Shown here one piece after another: positions 24,874 through 33,813 of a stretch of DNA of 64,000 nucleotides (positions within the stretch are counted from its first letter, which is position 1; each line of letters begins with the position of its first letter). This DNA comes from Gramella jeungdoensis (GTDB taxonomy: Bacteria; Bacteroidota; Bacteroidia; Flavobacteriales; Flavobacteriaceae), in NCBI RefSeq assembly GCF_023805255.1, contig NZ_JAMSCK010000005.1:275447-339446 (forward strand). The letters are read 5' to 3'. Both the position numbers and the translations under genes were made by a program. The notes under the pieces are model-generated. The model searched no databases and was not told the DNA's origin. It was given only the letters and a program-made list of their open reading frames with translations.

Positions 24874-25814
24874 CTCTTGATTACGAATTGAATCCTCCGT
24901 TCATTCAGCCTTACATTATTAATAAAAGCGGGTTTTTCAGCGATCTGGGCTACCATATAATCATCACCCTGAGATATACTGTTATAATCACAAACCACCC
25001 TGAAATCTGATGCCCCTACCTTTTCAAACTCCTTAAGGTTCACCTGGTAGTAGACTATCACGGTTTTCGGGAAGTAAGCCAGGTTCAAGCCATCGGGGAT
25101 ATTAACCACATCCACCGGGATCTCGGCACTACCCTCGGTAAACTTGCTTACCTCCTGGAAATACTTCACACTGTTATCATAAAAGCTGAGCATCCCGAGA
25201 TTTGAAGTGTCGATATCTACAGTACCTTCCAGGTCCTGATTTACCTTATTAAGCTTTATGGATTTTGTAGGAACTGTAATGATGCTATCTATGATCTTTT
25301 CTGGGCCGCTTACCTTTACCGAATCGGGCTTAAGTTTAATAGGATCATCTGCCGAATATCCAACGGCGTAGTTCACTTCTATATTCGGAAGCACCTTCAC
25401 CATCTTCTCTTTTTTGAACTGAAAAGGGATCACGATCTCTTCCTGGATAATTCGAGATTTTTCAAAATCTATCTTTAATTGTTCCTCTATTTCGGTAAGA
25501 TGATTCTCTAACCTGTAAACCAGCTCCTTTTCGGTTTGCCTGGCTTTGGAAAGGTCTACTGTGAGGCCGGGATTAAAGATCTTATAATAATAAATACTAA
25601 AACCGTTATCCTGTAATTGCAGGTCTACATGATCTGGTTTTTCATCTGAAATGCTTTTATCAAGCGGTGCATTTATATAATGAAGAGGCACTTCTATAAG
25701 CTGAGTGTAAGTCTTTGAGAACTGAACCAAAACCCAAACAACGGCAGCAAACCCCAGAAAGAAACTGAAGGTTTTTAAACTTGATCTTTTAAAGGTTCGT
25801 CTTTTAAGCACCAA
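24870..25814 (-). CDS. YbbR-like domain protein, membrane-anchored
   Basis: 314 residues starting at TTG. It has a basic N terminus, then one TM segment ('TFSFFLGFAAVVWVLVQFS', ~15-33). A long extracytoplasmic part follows with YbbR-type beta repeats; 'VKVSGPEKIIDSIITVPTKS' is the typical 'V.GP...I..I..V.T' repeat signature. In Firmicutes YbbR (CdaR) regulates the diadenylate cyclase CdaA, but no cyclase gene is adjacent here. It lies between coaE (4-bp overlap) and a glycosyltransferase (11-bp overlap), so it is cotranscribed with both. Role in flavobacteria is not established. Confidence 0.8.
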   Translation of the reverse strand: MVLKRRTFKRSSLKTFSFFLGFAAVVWVLVQFSKTYTQLIEVPLHYINAPLDKSISDEKPDHVDLQLQDNGFSIYYYKIFNPGLTVDLSKARQTEKELVYRLENHLTEIEEQLKIDFEKSRIIQEEIVIPFQFKKEKMVKVLPNIEVNYAVGYSADDPIKLKPDSVKVSGPEKIIDSIITVPTKSIKLNKVNQDLEGTVDIDTSNLGMLSFYDNSVKYFQEVSKFTEGSAEIPVDVVNIPDGLNLAYFPKTVIVYYQVNLKEFEKVGASDFRVVCDYNSISQGDDYMVAQIAEKPAFINNVRLNERRIQFVIKR

Positions 25815-26820
25815 TATTCTTTTTAAAAAATAACTGAGGAAACTCTTTTTGAGGCTGTCTATTCATAATCTGCAGTTTTATTGTTGAGTTCAAAAAACCA
25901 AATCCATACCCAGAAAACTGAACGATCACAGCCCTTATTGCGAGTATTCCAATATAAATACTTTTATATTTTAACGCAGCATCTATGCCAATTATTAAAA
26001 AATAAATTAGATAAATTCCAATATAAAAAAGCTCTCCTGCCGCTGCCATAGCTACTGCAAAGAGCAAACCAAGGATGAATAAACTTGGGAACCAATAGGT
26101 GATCTTTGCCGATCCGGGATGCCATTTATTCAAAATTGGCCTTACCAGGCCGAATTTCTTCACCTGAACATAGAATTTATTCCAGTCTATCCTTCGTTTA
26201 TGAAAAACTTTCGCATCGGGAATAAGACAAATCCTGAAACCATCCTTTTTAAGTCTTAAACTCAGGTCGGGATCTTCCCCCGGGTGTATTTGCCCGAAAC
26301 CATCGCTGCTTTCAAAAGCTTTTCGACTTATCCCCATATTGAAACTTCGAGGTTGAAATTCATTCACCCCCTTTCTGCCTCCTCTTATTCCTCCTGTAGT
26401 AAAGAACGAGGTCATACTATAATCTATGGCTTTCTGCACATCACTAAAGGAAGAATGAGCCGCATCGGGACCTCCAAAACAGTCACAAGGATTACTGGAT
26501 AAAAACTCATGGACCTGCTGAAGATAATCTTCAGGAAGTATCACATCAGAATCAAGGATAAGGAAATAATCCGCTTTTGCCTTTTTCATCCCATAGTTTC
26601 GGGAATCCCCGGGGCCTGAATTATGCTTATAATAATAGGCAATATCCAGTTTTCCGGAATATTGCTTCACCACCTCTTCTGAGCTAAGGTCTGATCCATC
26701 CTCTACGATCACCACCTCAAAAGGAACTGGAGAAATAAGTTTCTGCATGCTTTCCAGCAATTCCCTTATCTCTTCGGGACGATTATAGACCGGGACTATG
26801 AAAGAATACTCAGGCTGCAT
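25804..26820 (-). CDS. Family 2 glycosyltransferase with C-terminal membrane segments
   Basis: 338 residues. The GT-A domain occupies ~1-230: 'YSFIVPVYNRPEEIRELLES' at the N terminus, 'IVEDGSDLSSEEVV' (nucleotide-sugar Asp), 'ADYFLILDSDVILPEDYL' (DxD metal site) and 'GEDPDLSLRLKKDGF' (the ED catalytic base region). Two or three hydrophobic segments follow (~245-300), anchoring it to the inner membrane. It probably transfers a sugar to a lipid-linked or surface glycan; donor and acceptor are unknown. It is first in the operon with YbbR and coaE. Confidence 0.88.
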   Translation of the reverse strand: MQPEYSFIVPVYNRPEEIRELLESMQKLISPVPFEVVIVEDGSDLSSEEVVKQYSGKLDIAYYYKHNSGPGDSRNYGMKKAKADYFLILDSDVILPEDYLQQVHEFLSSNPCDCFGGPDAAHSSFSDVQKAIDYSMTSFFTTGGIRGGRKGVNEFQPRSFNMGISRKAFESSDGFGQIHPGEDPDLSLRLKKDGFRICLIPDAKVFHKRRIDWNKFYVQVKKFGLVRPILNKWHPGSAKITYWFPSLFILGLLFAVAMAAAGELFYIGIYLIYFLIIGIDAALKYKSIYIGILAIRAVIVQFSGYGFGFLNSTIKLQIMNRQPQKEFPQLFFKKNIGA

Positions 26821-26838
26821 GCAAAGCGATTTAAGAAA

Positions 26839-26914
26839 AAACCAGCTGTAAATATAATCCTGTCCATACTTCTCGACTGCGCTCGAAGTGACAAAAATTA
26901 CTCACAGCTGGTTT
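26839..26914 (-). terminator. Terminator of fabI with a long, repeat-containing loop
   Basis: AAACCAGCTGT (26839-26849) and ACAGCTGGTTT (26904-26914) are perfect 11-bp arms. Read on the minus strand, T-rich sequence (GGTTTTTTC) follows, so it fits a fabI terminator. The 54-nt loop is unusually long and contains a TCGA-rich palindromic segment (26871-26893). Confidence 0.65.
26871..26893. repeat. REP-like segment in terminator loop
   Basis: Contains CTCGACTGCGCTCGAAGTG, with internal dyad symmetry. It shares the TCGAARTGAC core with the palindrome at 9966-10041. Likely another member of a dispersed intergenic repeat family. Confidence 0.5.
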
Positions 26915-26921
26915 AAAAAGT

Positions 26922-27743
26922 TTATTCTTCGTCTTTAGTAAAAGCCTCCATCACTTCCTGGCTCACTCCTGTATTGGAGAAACCACCATCATGATAAAGA
27001 TTTTGGAGGGTAACCTTTCTTGTAAGATCAGAGAAAAGGGTTAAGGTATATTCAGCACACTCTTCGGCAGTGGCATTTCCTAGCGGCGACATCTTTTCAG
27101 CAAAAGATATAAAACCGTCAAATCCTTTTACTCCCTGTCCGGCAGTGGTTGGAGTTGGTGACTGGGAAATGGTATTTACCCTCACCTTTTTATCCTTTCC
27201 GAAGAAATATCCGAAACTACGGGCAATGGATTCAAGATATGCCTTATTATCTGCCATATCATTATAATCAGGGAATACTCGCTGAGCAGCCATATAACTG
27301 AGGGCGACGATGCTACCCCATTCGTTCATGGCATCTTTCTTATAAAGTACCTGCATGGTCTTATGAAAAGAAACTGCAGAAACATCCCACCCCTTAGTAG
27401 TGAAATCATAGTTCATATTGGTATAATGATTCCCTTTTCTAACGTTTACAGACATTCCTATAGAGTGAAGAACAAAATCTATCTTCCCGCCAAGGATCTC
27501 CACGGCCTTATCTACAAGGTTCTCCAGATCTTCAACTTTAGTAGCATCTGCGGGAATAACTTCAGACCCGGTCTTTTCAGCAAGTTCGTTGATGCTTCCC
27601 ATTCTCATGGCGATAGGTGCATTGGTAAGCACAAAGGTACCACCCTCTTCATGGACCTTCTCGGCTGTTTTCCAGGCAATGGAATTTTCATCCAGAGCAC
27701 CAAAAATGATTCCTCGTTTACCTTTTAGCAGGTTATATGACAT
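26922..27743 (-). CDS. fabI: Enoyl-[acyl-carrier-protein] reductase (NADH)
   Basis: 273 residues. FabI reduces trans-2-enoyl-ACP in fatty acid elongation. The SDR fold has the FabI-specific 'GKRGIIFGALDENSIAW' nucleotide loop. The catalytic residues keep E. coli spacing: Tyr150 (SYMAAQR), Tyr160 and Lys167 (DYNDMADNK, Y-x6-K). 'SQSPTPTTAGQGVKGF' corresponds to the substrate-binding loop where many FabI proteins read S-G-P-I-x-T-L-A. The gene stands alone between recN and the glycosyltransferase operon, with its own terminator downstream. Confidence 0.95.
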   Translation of the reverse strand: MSYNLLKGKRGIIFGALDENSIAWKTAEKVHEEGGTFVLTNAPIAMRMGSINELAEKTGSEVIPADATKVEDLENLVDKAVEILGGKIDFVLHSIGMSVNVRKGNHYTNMNYDFTTKGWDVSAVSFHKTMQVLYKKDAMNEWGSIVALSYMAAQRVFPDYNDMADNKAYLESIARSFGYFFGKDKKVRVNTISQSPTPTTAGQGVKGFDGFISFAEKMSPLGNATAEECAEYTLTLFSDLTRKVTLQNLYHDGGFSNTGVSQEVMEAFTKDEE

Positions 27744-27833
27744 GTGATTTATATTTTATGGTTGTTCGCGTGTAAAGATAGCAAAGTTGTTTGAATTCGG
27801 TTATCAGTTTTCCACACTGATCTCCAACAGGTT

Positions 27834-29486
27834 TCAATTCAACAATGCCTTGGCATGAGCCATGGCAGAATCACTTTTGGTATTTCCGCCAAGCATGAGA
27901 GCAAGCTCTTCTACCCTGTCCTTCTCTTCAAGCCTTATGATCTTGGTTTGGGTAGCCTCTTCATTATCTTCCTTGAAGATCTTGAAATGAGTGGCTCCTT
28001 TTCCCGCTATCTGAGGTAAATGGGTAATGGCAATCACCTGCATATTATTGCCCATTCTTTGAAGAATCTCCCCCATCTTCTGGGCGATCTCACCTGACAC
28101 TCCGGTGTCTATCTCATCAAAAATAATGGTCGGCAAGTTGCTCTGTGCGGCAAGAATACTTTTAACGGCAAGCATGATCCTTGAAAGCTCTCCTCCCGAA
28201 GCTGCTTTCTTCATCTCTTTAAAACCACCTCCCTTATTGGCAGCCAGGTACCACTCCAGCCTGTCTCTTCCATTTATGAGAAACTCCTCTCCCATTTCGA
28301 GCTCGATATTGAGCCTGGCATTTGGCATCCCCAGATCTTTTAATATTCTTTCGGTTTGCTCAATAAAAGCAGGAATCACCTTCTTTCTCTTATCGTGCAG
28401 TTCATTTGCCGTTCCGGAAAGCTTAACTTTTTGTTCTTTTATCGCAGCCTCAATCTCGTTAAGGGCTGTTTCGGCATTTTCGGTAACTGAAACTTTCTCC
28501 CTTAGTTCATTCATTATATTCAGCAGTTCCTCTACATCTTCCGCATTATGCTTTTTCTGAAGATTATAGATTAGCTGAAGCTTTTGATTTACAATCTCAA
28601 GTTCTTCGGGGTTGGCCTCTATCCTGTCCAGTGCACTGGTCATTTCGGCTTCAAGATCGTCCAGCTCTATGATCACACTCTGAATGCGCTCATAGAAGGA
28701 TTCATAATTTGAAGAGAACTGAGCGATCTTTGAAAGATTTGCTCTTACTGCTTTCAGACTCTCCAAACTGCCGATCTCCTCCTGCTGTAAATAATTAATG
28801 GCAGAACTAAGATTCTCGGTAAGCTCTTCAACATTGTTAAGTTCTTCGTAGCGCTCCTCGAGCTCCTCCTGCATTCCCGATTTTAGATTTGCTTCTTCAA
28901 TTTCATTAAGAAGAAACAAATTATAATCATATTCCTTTGCGGCCTGCGACTGTTCCTCTTTAAGTTCTTCAAATCGATTGAGCAGACCCTTATATTCCTT
29001 CAGCTCTTTTTTATACTGAATGATAAGTGATTCATTTTTAGCAATGGTATCTATTACCTCGAACTGGTAGTCAGAATTCCCCAGGCTCAGGGTTTCATGC
29101 TGACTGTGTATATCAATCAGATAATTGCCAAGCTTCTGAAGTGCCGTTATCTTAACCGGCGTATCATTAATGAATGCCCGGGACTTGCCAGAAGGTAAAA
29201 TCTCCCTTCTTATTATACTGTTCGCCTCATAATCCAGGTCTTCTTTTTTGAAGAAATTCTCCAGCTTATAATTTGAGATACCAAAACTGCCTTCTATCAC
29301 ACATTTCTTCTCAGAATTCCTGATAGAACTAAAATCGGCCCTGTCTCCAAGCAAAAGACCCAGAGCCCCTAGCATGATGGATTTTCCCGCCCCGGTTTCC
29401 CCGGTAATAATGGTGAACCCCGGTTGAAGCTCGATATTGATATCTTCAATTAAGGCGTAGTTCTTTATAGAAAGGGATGTAAGCAA
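27834..29486 (-). CDS. recN: DNA repair protein RecN
   Basis: 550 residues from a TTG start (MLTSLSIKNYALIEDINIEL). It is an SMC-like ATPase that helps repair double-strand breaks. Walker A 'ITGETGAGKSIMLGALGLLL' lies at ~28-47 and a long coiled-coil arm rich in Glu/Lys/Leu at ~150-380. The ABC signature is 'KAASGGELSRIMLAVKSIL' and Walker B 'LPTIIFDEIDTGVSGEIAQK'. The D-loop/His switch region 'VIAITHLPQIAGKG' follows. It is downstream of porD-coaBC, with a 58-bp gap from porD. Confidence 0.97.
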   Translation of the reverse strand: MLTSLSIKNYALIEDINIELQPGFTIITGETGAGKSIMLGALGLLLGDRADFSSIRNSEKKCVIEGSFGISNYKLENFFKKEDLDYEANSIIRREILPSGKSRAFINDTPVKITALQKLGNYLIDIHSQHETLSLGNSDYQFEVIDTIAKNESLIIQYKKELKEYKGLLNRFEELKEEQSQAAKEYDYNLFLLNEIEEANLKSGMQEELEERYEELNNVEELTENLSSAINYLQQEEIGSLESLKAVRANLSKIAQFSSNYESFYERIQSVIIELDDLEAEMTSALDRIEANPEELEIVNQKLQLIYNLQKKHNAEDVEELLNIMNELREKVSVTENAETALNEIEAAIKEQKVKLSGTANELHDKRKKVIPAFIEQTERILKDLGMPNARLNIELEMGEEFLINGRDRLEWYLAANKGGGFKEMKKAASGGELSRIMLAVKSILAAQSNLPTIIFDEIDTGVSGEIAQKMGEILQRMGNNMQVIAITHLPQIAGKGATHFKIFKEDNEEATQTKIIRLEEKDRVEELALMLGGNTKSDSAMAHAKALLN

Positions 29487-29544
29487 ATCGGTTAAAATTT
29501 GTGCTAAATATACGTGAGAAAAAAATTGAAATCAACCAAAAAGG

Positions 29545-30432
29545 CTACTGAATATTCCTCCAGTTCTTGGAGTACCTTGGAGCAATATTGTTAAGAGTTT
29601 GAACAAGTTCATTACTGTTTATGGCAGGTCCGCCTGAATAAACCTGGGAAATCTCATCGGCCTTGGCATCGAAAAAGGTTCTGAGCAATAATGAATTATT
29701 CCTCCTGCGGTTCATCACCTCAAGCTTTTTCATGGCCCCGGCTATCGCCTGTTTTCCTGCCAACACATCTTCATGCATTACATCTAGCCCCAACCTGTGA
29801 TATTCATAAAGGGCTTCCCGGTATTCGGCATAGGTATTTGCTAAAAGATCGGCGTTCAACCTGAACCTGGACCTTTGGCCATCTGCTCCACGCCAGCCTT
29901 GAGAATTACCCTGCTGTGCGGTTGTTACAATCCTGTTTGCTTCTTCAAAGTATGGGGTTCCTCCGTCAGGAGCAAAAGTATCGGCATCCAGCCCCAAAAT
30001 GGTATATACGTAAAATGAAATTACAGAAACAAGGTTTGAAGTATAGGTGTTCTGACTGTAATTAAGTGGCTGATATTCCCGGTAATTAAAACTTAATTGC
30101 TCATCATTGAAGTTAAAAACCGGAGTGATCATCGATGTTCCGTAAACCGGCCTTGAAGATTGAACCTGAATGCTTCCGTTAAAACTCTCACCTTCAAAAC
30201 TGGTGATCGTAATAAACATACTGCAATTGATACGCTCATGATTTTGAAAATCACGTTCTGTCCAGGTAGTTTGATTCACGAACTCGTTCAAAGCCCTCTC
30301 CAGGGTCTTGAATACCGAAAGATTTGTTTGCCCGGTCTGTTCGGCATTGATTATTACCTCACAATTGAGTTGCTGTGCAGTACAAATCTGCAATCCGATA
30401 AAAACAAGTATGAAACTAAATATCTTACGCAT
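29545..30432 (-). CDS. porD: Type IX secretion system protein PorD (DUF4835)
   Basis: 295 residues with a signal peptide ending 'LQICTAQQ'. The sequence matches the DUF4835 family found next to dfp/recN in Bacteroidota: 'QLNCEVIINAEQTGQTN' at the mature N terminus, 'TWTERDFQNHERINCSMFIT' (~78-97), and 'FYVYTILGLDADTFAPDGGT' in the middle. PorD is required for type IX secretion in Porphyromonas, probably in the periplasm or outer membrane; its exact job is not known. Its start overlaps the end of coaBC by 8 bp, so it is expressed with CoA synthesis genes. Confidence 0.85.
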   Translation of the reverse strand: MRKIFSFILVFIGLQICTAQQLNCEVIINAEQTGQTNLSVFKTLERALNEFVNQTTWTERDFQNHERINCSMFITITSFEGESFNGSIQVQSSRPVYGTSMITPVFNFNDEQLSFNYREYQPLNYSQNTYTSNLVSVISFYVYTILGLDADTFAPDGGTPYFEEANRIVTTAQQGNSQGWRGADGQRSRFRLNADLLANTYAEYREALYEYHRLGLDVMHEDVLAGKQAIAGAMKKLEVMNRRRNNSLLLRTFFDAKADEISQVYSGGPAINSNELVQTLNNIAPRYSKNWRNIQ

Positions 30433-31633
30433 TCAGCAATTCTATGATCTCATTTAAAATATCTTGGGCGACCTCTTTCTTAGTTTTCAGTTCAAAATCC
30501 TTTTTAAGGTTAGGATAAATGATACTCACTTTATTTGTGTCTGTTTTAAAACCCGCACCCTTATCATTGAGTGAATTTAAAACAATAAAATCAAGATTCT
30601 TCTTTTTTAGCTTATTTCTTGCATTTTCAACCTCATTATTGGTCTCAAGCGCAAAACCTATAAGCTTTTGGTGCTCTTTCTTCTTGCCCATGCTGGCCAG
30701 AACATCCTCTGTCTTGGTAAGCTCCAGGCTCAGGGAATCATCCGCTTTTTTTATTTTTTCACTTGCCACAATTTTTGGCCTGTAATCGGCAACTGCAGCT
30801 GAAGCAATAAAGACATCGGTTTCCTTAAATTTTGAATCAACGGCTTCGTACATATCACGAGTACTGGTTACCCTTATCAGATCAATCTTTTTTTCATCGA
30901 TGGATAAATGTGTAGGCCCAGAAACCAGTGTAACCTCGGCCCCAAGTTTCATGGCTGCCTCAGCGATCTCATACCCCATCTTACCGGTGGAATGATTTCC
31001 TATAAAACGTACGGGGTCTATGGCTTCGTATGTGGGACCGGCAGTGATAAGGAACTTTTTACCTTTTAAAGGCAGATTCTCAGAAAAATGATCTTCAAGG
31101 AATTTCAGGATATCTTCAGGTTCGGCCATTCTGCCTTCACCATGAAGACCACTGGCCAGTTCTCCCTCCCCTGCCGGGATCATAATATTGTCATAATCTT
31201 GCAGAGTCTTAAAGCTATTTTTAGTAGATGGATGTTTATACATATCCAGGTCCATCGCAGGAGCAAAGAAAACAGGACATTTTGCAGAAAGGTAAGTTGC
31301 CAGCAAAAAATTATCGCAATTACCCGTTGCCATTTTAGAAAGGGTATTGGCTGTAGCAGGGGCTATAAGCATGAAATCGGCCCAAAGGCCGAGTTCAACA
31401 TGATTATTCCATTTCGCATTTTCGTCTTCTTCATCTGTAAATGAAGAGTACACCTCATTTTTAGAGAGTGTAGACAGGGTAAGCGGAGTGATAAATTCTT
31501 TAGCAGCCGGGGTCATAACCACTCTGACCTCAGCTCCAGATTTAATAAACAGACGTACTAAAGCGGCAGTCTTAAAAGCGGCAATACCTCCGGTAATGCC
31601 TAACAAAACTTTTTTGCCCTTAAGTACAGACAT
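30425..31633 (-). CDS. coaBC: Bifunctional phosphopantothenoylcysteine decarboxylase/phosphopantothenate-cysteine ligase
   Basis: 402 residues, normal for CoaBC (Dfp). It joins cysteine to 4'-phosphopantothenate and decarboxylates the product. N-terminal flavin-binding CoaC: 'LLGITGGIAAFKTAALVRLF', catalytic His in 'WNNHVELGLWADFMLIAPAT', and the Cys lid 'KMATGNCDNFLLATYLSAKC'. C-terminal CoaB: 'ITAGPTYEAIDPVRFIGNHS' (~190-209), nucleotide region 'IASAAVADYRPK' and 'LIGFALETNN'. It lies between rpoZ (14 bp away) and porD (overlap). Confidence 0.96.
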   Translation of the reverse strand: MSVLKGKKVLLGITGGIAAFKTAALVRLFIKSGAEVRVVMTPAAKEFITPLTLSTLSKNEVYSSFTDEEDENAKWNNHVELGLWADFMLIAPATANTLSKMATGNCDNFLLATYLSAKCPVFFAPAMDLDMYKHPSTKNSFKTLQDYDNIMIPAGEGELASGLHGEGRMAEPEDILKFLEDHFSENLPLKGKKFLITAGPTYEAIDPVRFIGNHSTGKMGYEIAEAAMKLGAEVTLVSGPTHLSIDEKKIDLIRVTSTRDMYEAVDSKFKETDVFIASAAVADYRPKIVASEKIKKADDSLSLELTKTEDVLASMGKKKEHQKLIGFALETNNEVENARNKLKKKNLDFIVLNSLNDKGAGFKTDTNKVSIIYPNLKKDFELKTKKEVAQDILNEIIELLNA

Positions 31634-31647
31634 GTTCGAGTCCGATT

Positions 31648-31977
31648 CTATTCTTCGGTTTCTTTAGTATTACGCCAGTAGATCTTGTCTTCAAGCCATT
31701 CCTGGATCGCAAGAGCTTGCGGCTTTGGAAGTCTTTCGTAGAATTTAGAAACCTCAATCTGCTCCTTATTCTCAAAGATCTCGTCTAAAGAATCGTTATA
31801 GGTAGCAAATTCGTCAAGTTTCTCCAACAATTCCTTTTTGATCTCCCCATTGATCTGGGTAGCTCTTTTCGCAACTATCGAGATCGCTTCATAAATATTG
31901 CCGGTTGGCTCATCTACTTTATTCCTATTAATAGTAGTAGTGTTTACCGGTGCGTCAATTTTCTTAAAATCCATCAT
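31648..31977 (-). CDS. rpoZ: DNA-directed RNA polymerase omega subunit
   Basis: 109 residues in the Bacteroidota omega form. After a short N-terminal segment comes 'GNIYEAISIVAKRATQINGE', which carries the conserved 'A..I...RA.QI' core that wraps the beta' C terminus. The acidic tail ends in 'ALAIQEWLEDKIYWR'. Two ATG codons start the frame (31977 and 31974). It follows bamD by 8 bp and precedes coaBC by 14 bp, the usual flavobacterial bamD-rpoZ-coaBC-porD-recN order. Confidence 0.92.
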   Translation of the reverse strand: MMDFKKIDAPVNTTTINRNKVDEPTGNIYEAISIVAKRATQINGEIKKELLEKLDEFATYNDSLDEIFENKEQIEVSKFYERLPKPQALAIQEWLEDKIYWRNTKETEE

Positions 31978-31985
31978 TCCTAAAA

Positions 31986-32795
31986 TTAAAAATTCTGTAA
32001 CCTTTTGTCAATTTCTGATAAGGATTGTTCCATTTGTGGAATATATTCCCCTTCAGGATAATATTTTTTATATGCGTTGCTAAATTCTTTTGCTTCTTTT
32101 AGTCTGTCTTCCATCAACACCTGAAAACTGTTGATCGCCAGTTTATACGCCGAATCAAAACGGTAATAATATGCAGCCTCTCTAAAAGGAGAACCCGGAT
32201 AATCAGCAATAAAATTATTGAAAGAAGCGATTGCCGCCTTGTAATATTCGGTATGGTGATATTGCTTGGCGATCTCGTATGCCTTTTTCTCAAGCTTGAT
32301 TCTTAGTTCTGTAGCCATCTCATTGGCAGGCTCAACAAACTGCCCTTCAGGATAGTTATTCAGGTACACCTGTAATTCTTCTATCGCTTTGTGGGTATCT
32401 GTCTGGTCAAGATTATATCTTGGGGAACGGTAGTAAAAACTTGCCGCTCTCTTATAAGTCGCTTCTTCAGCTTTTTCACTATCGGGATATAACTGAAGGA
32501 ACCTTTCAAACTGAAAAGGAGAAAGATAATAATCCCCAAGAAGGTAATACGTATCTGCCAGCAGGAAAACAATTCGCTGGCCCTGAGGTTTCCCGCGAAA
32601 TTGAGGCTCTATCTGCTCAAGCAATCTTAAAGACTTTCTTAGCTTCTTATTGCTGTCTTCTGCCTTGCCTTCGTTATATAATTCCTCTGCCGTGCTGTAT
32701 TTCGCGGCGGTCTCATCACTCTTAAGTAACTTCTGATATTCACTGCAGGACAGTGTTAACATAAGCATACCTATAACGAGAATTCCTTTTTTCAT
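31986..32795 (-). CDS. bamD: Outer-membrane assembly lipoprotein BamD
   Basis: 269 residues from the ATG at 32795. The frame is open to 32825, but the TAnnTTTG promoter at 32815-32822 lies inside that extension, and the shorter start gives a perfect lipoprotein signal (MKKGILVIGMLMLTLSC, Cys17). The rest is TPR-like helices: 'YNEGKAEDSNKKLRKSLRLL', 'DTYYLLGDYYLSPFQFERFL', 'RYNLDQTDTHKAIEELQVYL'. BamD works with BamA to insert beta-barrel proteins in the outer membrane. First gene of the bamD-rpoZ-coaBC-porD operon. Confidence 0.93.
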   Translation of the reverse strand: MKKGILVIGMLMLTLSCSEYQKLLKSDETAAKYSTAEELYNEGKAEDSNKKLRKSLRLLEQIEPQFRGKPQGQRIVFLLADTYYLLGDYYLSPFQFERFLQLYPDSEKAEEATYKRAASFYYRSPRYNLDQTDTHKAIEELQVYLNNYPEGQFVEPANEMATELRIKLEKKAYEIAKQYHHTEYYKAAIASFNNFIADYPGSPFREAAYYYRFDSAYKLAINSFQVLMEDRLKEAKEFSNAYKKYYPEGEYIPQMEQSLSEIDKRLQNF

Positions 32796-32814
32796 GATAC
32801 GTAAAAACATCTGG

Positions 32815-32822
32815 CAAAAATA
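32815..32822 (-). promoter_or_regulatory. TAnnTTTG promoter element of bamD operon
   Basis: On the minus strand TATTTTTG (32822 to 32815) precedes the bamD ATG by 19 bp, giving a leader of ~14 nt. It decides the bamD start because the longer reading frame would begin upstream of it. Confidence 0.6.
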
Positions 32823-32934
32823 CATTTTTTGTTACTATAAAAAAAACTTTCCTAAACTAGCCAAATAACCCTGTTTTAAAGGGTTTATTGTAGTACAGGT
32901 AAGCTTTTCTGAAAAAATTCTAAAATCGGTTTGA

Positions 32935-33813
32935 TCAGAATTTATCAACAAATGCATTTATACGGGATTGTAAAGTATCAGTAGCTTCTACCAGGGGAAG
33001 TCTCAAAACATTCTTTATCATTCCCTTTTTAGCAAGCAGGGCCTTGATCCCCGCAGGATTACCTTCGGCAAAAATAAGCTCTATGGAAGGTGCTATCCTG
33101 TAATGTAACTCATATGCTTCCCTGGCCTTCCCTTCAAGTCCCGCTCTCACCATATCTGAAAACTCCCTTGGAAGACCCTGACCTATTACCGATATCACGC
33201 CTTTTCCACCAGCAAGGGTCATAGGAAGGGTGATCATATCATCTCCAGAGATCACTTTAAAATCTTCAGGCACCAAACTAATGAGCTTCATTGCCTGAAC
33301 TATGTCTCCTGCAGCTTCTTTTACACCAATCACATTATCAAGTTCCCTGGCGATACGGTTCACCGTTTCGGGTAAAACATTTGAAGAGGTTCTCCCCGGA
33401 ACATTATAGAGTATGATCGGCAGAGGCGAAGCTTCCGAAACCGCTTTAAAATGACGAAAGATGCCTTCCTGTGTTGGTTTATTGTAATATGGAGAAACTG
33501 AAAGTATCGCATCAAAACCTTCAAGATCTGAAGATTTCAACTCATTAACTACGGCAGCCGTATTATTCCCTCCTATTCCAAGCACCAGGGGTAATTTACC
33601 CGCATTCGCCTTTTTTACTTCAGATTTTACCTGTTCCTTCTCTTCTGGCGTAAGGGTGGCACTTTCAGCAGTAGTCCCCAACACCACAAGATAATCTATA
33701 CCATTCTCGATCTGATCTTTAACCAGACCGGACAAAGCTTCGGTATCTACACTTAAATCCTCTTTAAATGGAGTGATTAGAGCCACTCCAGTTCCAACAA
33801 AGGCTTCCATCAA
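32935..33813 (-). CDS. dapA: 4-hydroxy-tetrahydrodipicolinate synthase
   Basis: 292 residues, a TIM-barrel aldolase condensing pyruvate with aspartate semialdehyde in lysine/diaminopimelate synthesis. Seen: '[15 protein letters not shown]' at the N terminus, the Thr pair in '[17 protein letters not shown]', the catalytic Tyr in '[17 protein letters not shown]' (~residue 135) and the Schiff-base Lys in '[13 protein letters not shown]' (~residue 164). The ATG overlaps the end of the DUF6913 gene by 4 bp. Diaminopimelate epimerase (dapF), a later pathway step, is at 49484-50272. Confidence 0.96.
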   Translation of the reverse strand: MMEAFVGTGVALITPFKEDLSVDTEALSGLVKDQIENGIDYLVVLGTTAESATLTPEEKEQVKSEVKKANAGKLPLVLGIGGNNTAAVVNELKSSDLEGFDAILSVSPYYNKPTQEGIFRHFKAVSEASPLPIILYNVPGRTSSNVLPETVNRIARELDNVIGVKEAAGDIVQAMKLISLVPEDFKVISGDDMITLPMTLAGGKGVISVIGQGLPREFSDMVRAGLEGKAREAYELHYRIAPSIELIFAEGNPAGIKALLAKKGMIKNVLRLPLVEATDTLQSRINAFVDKF

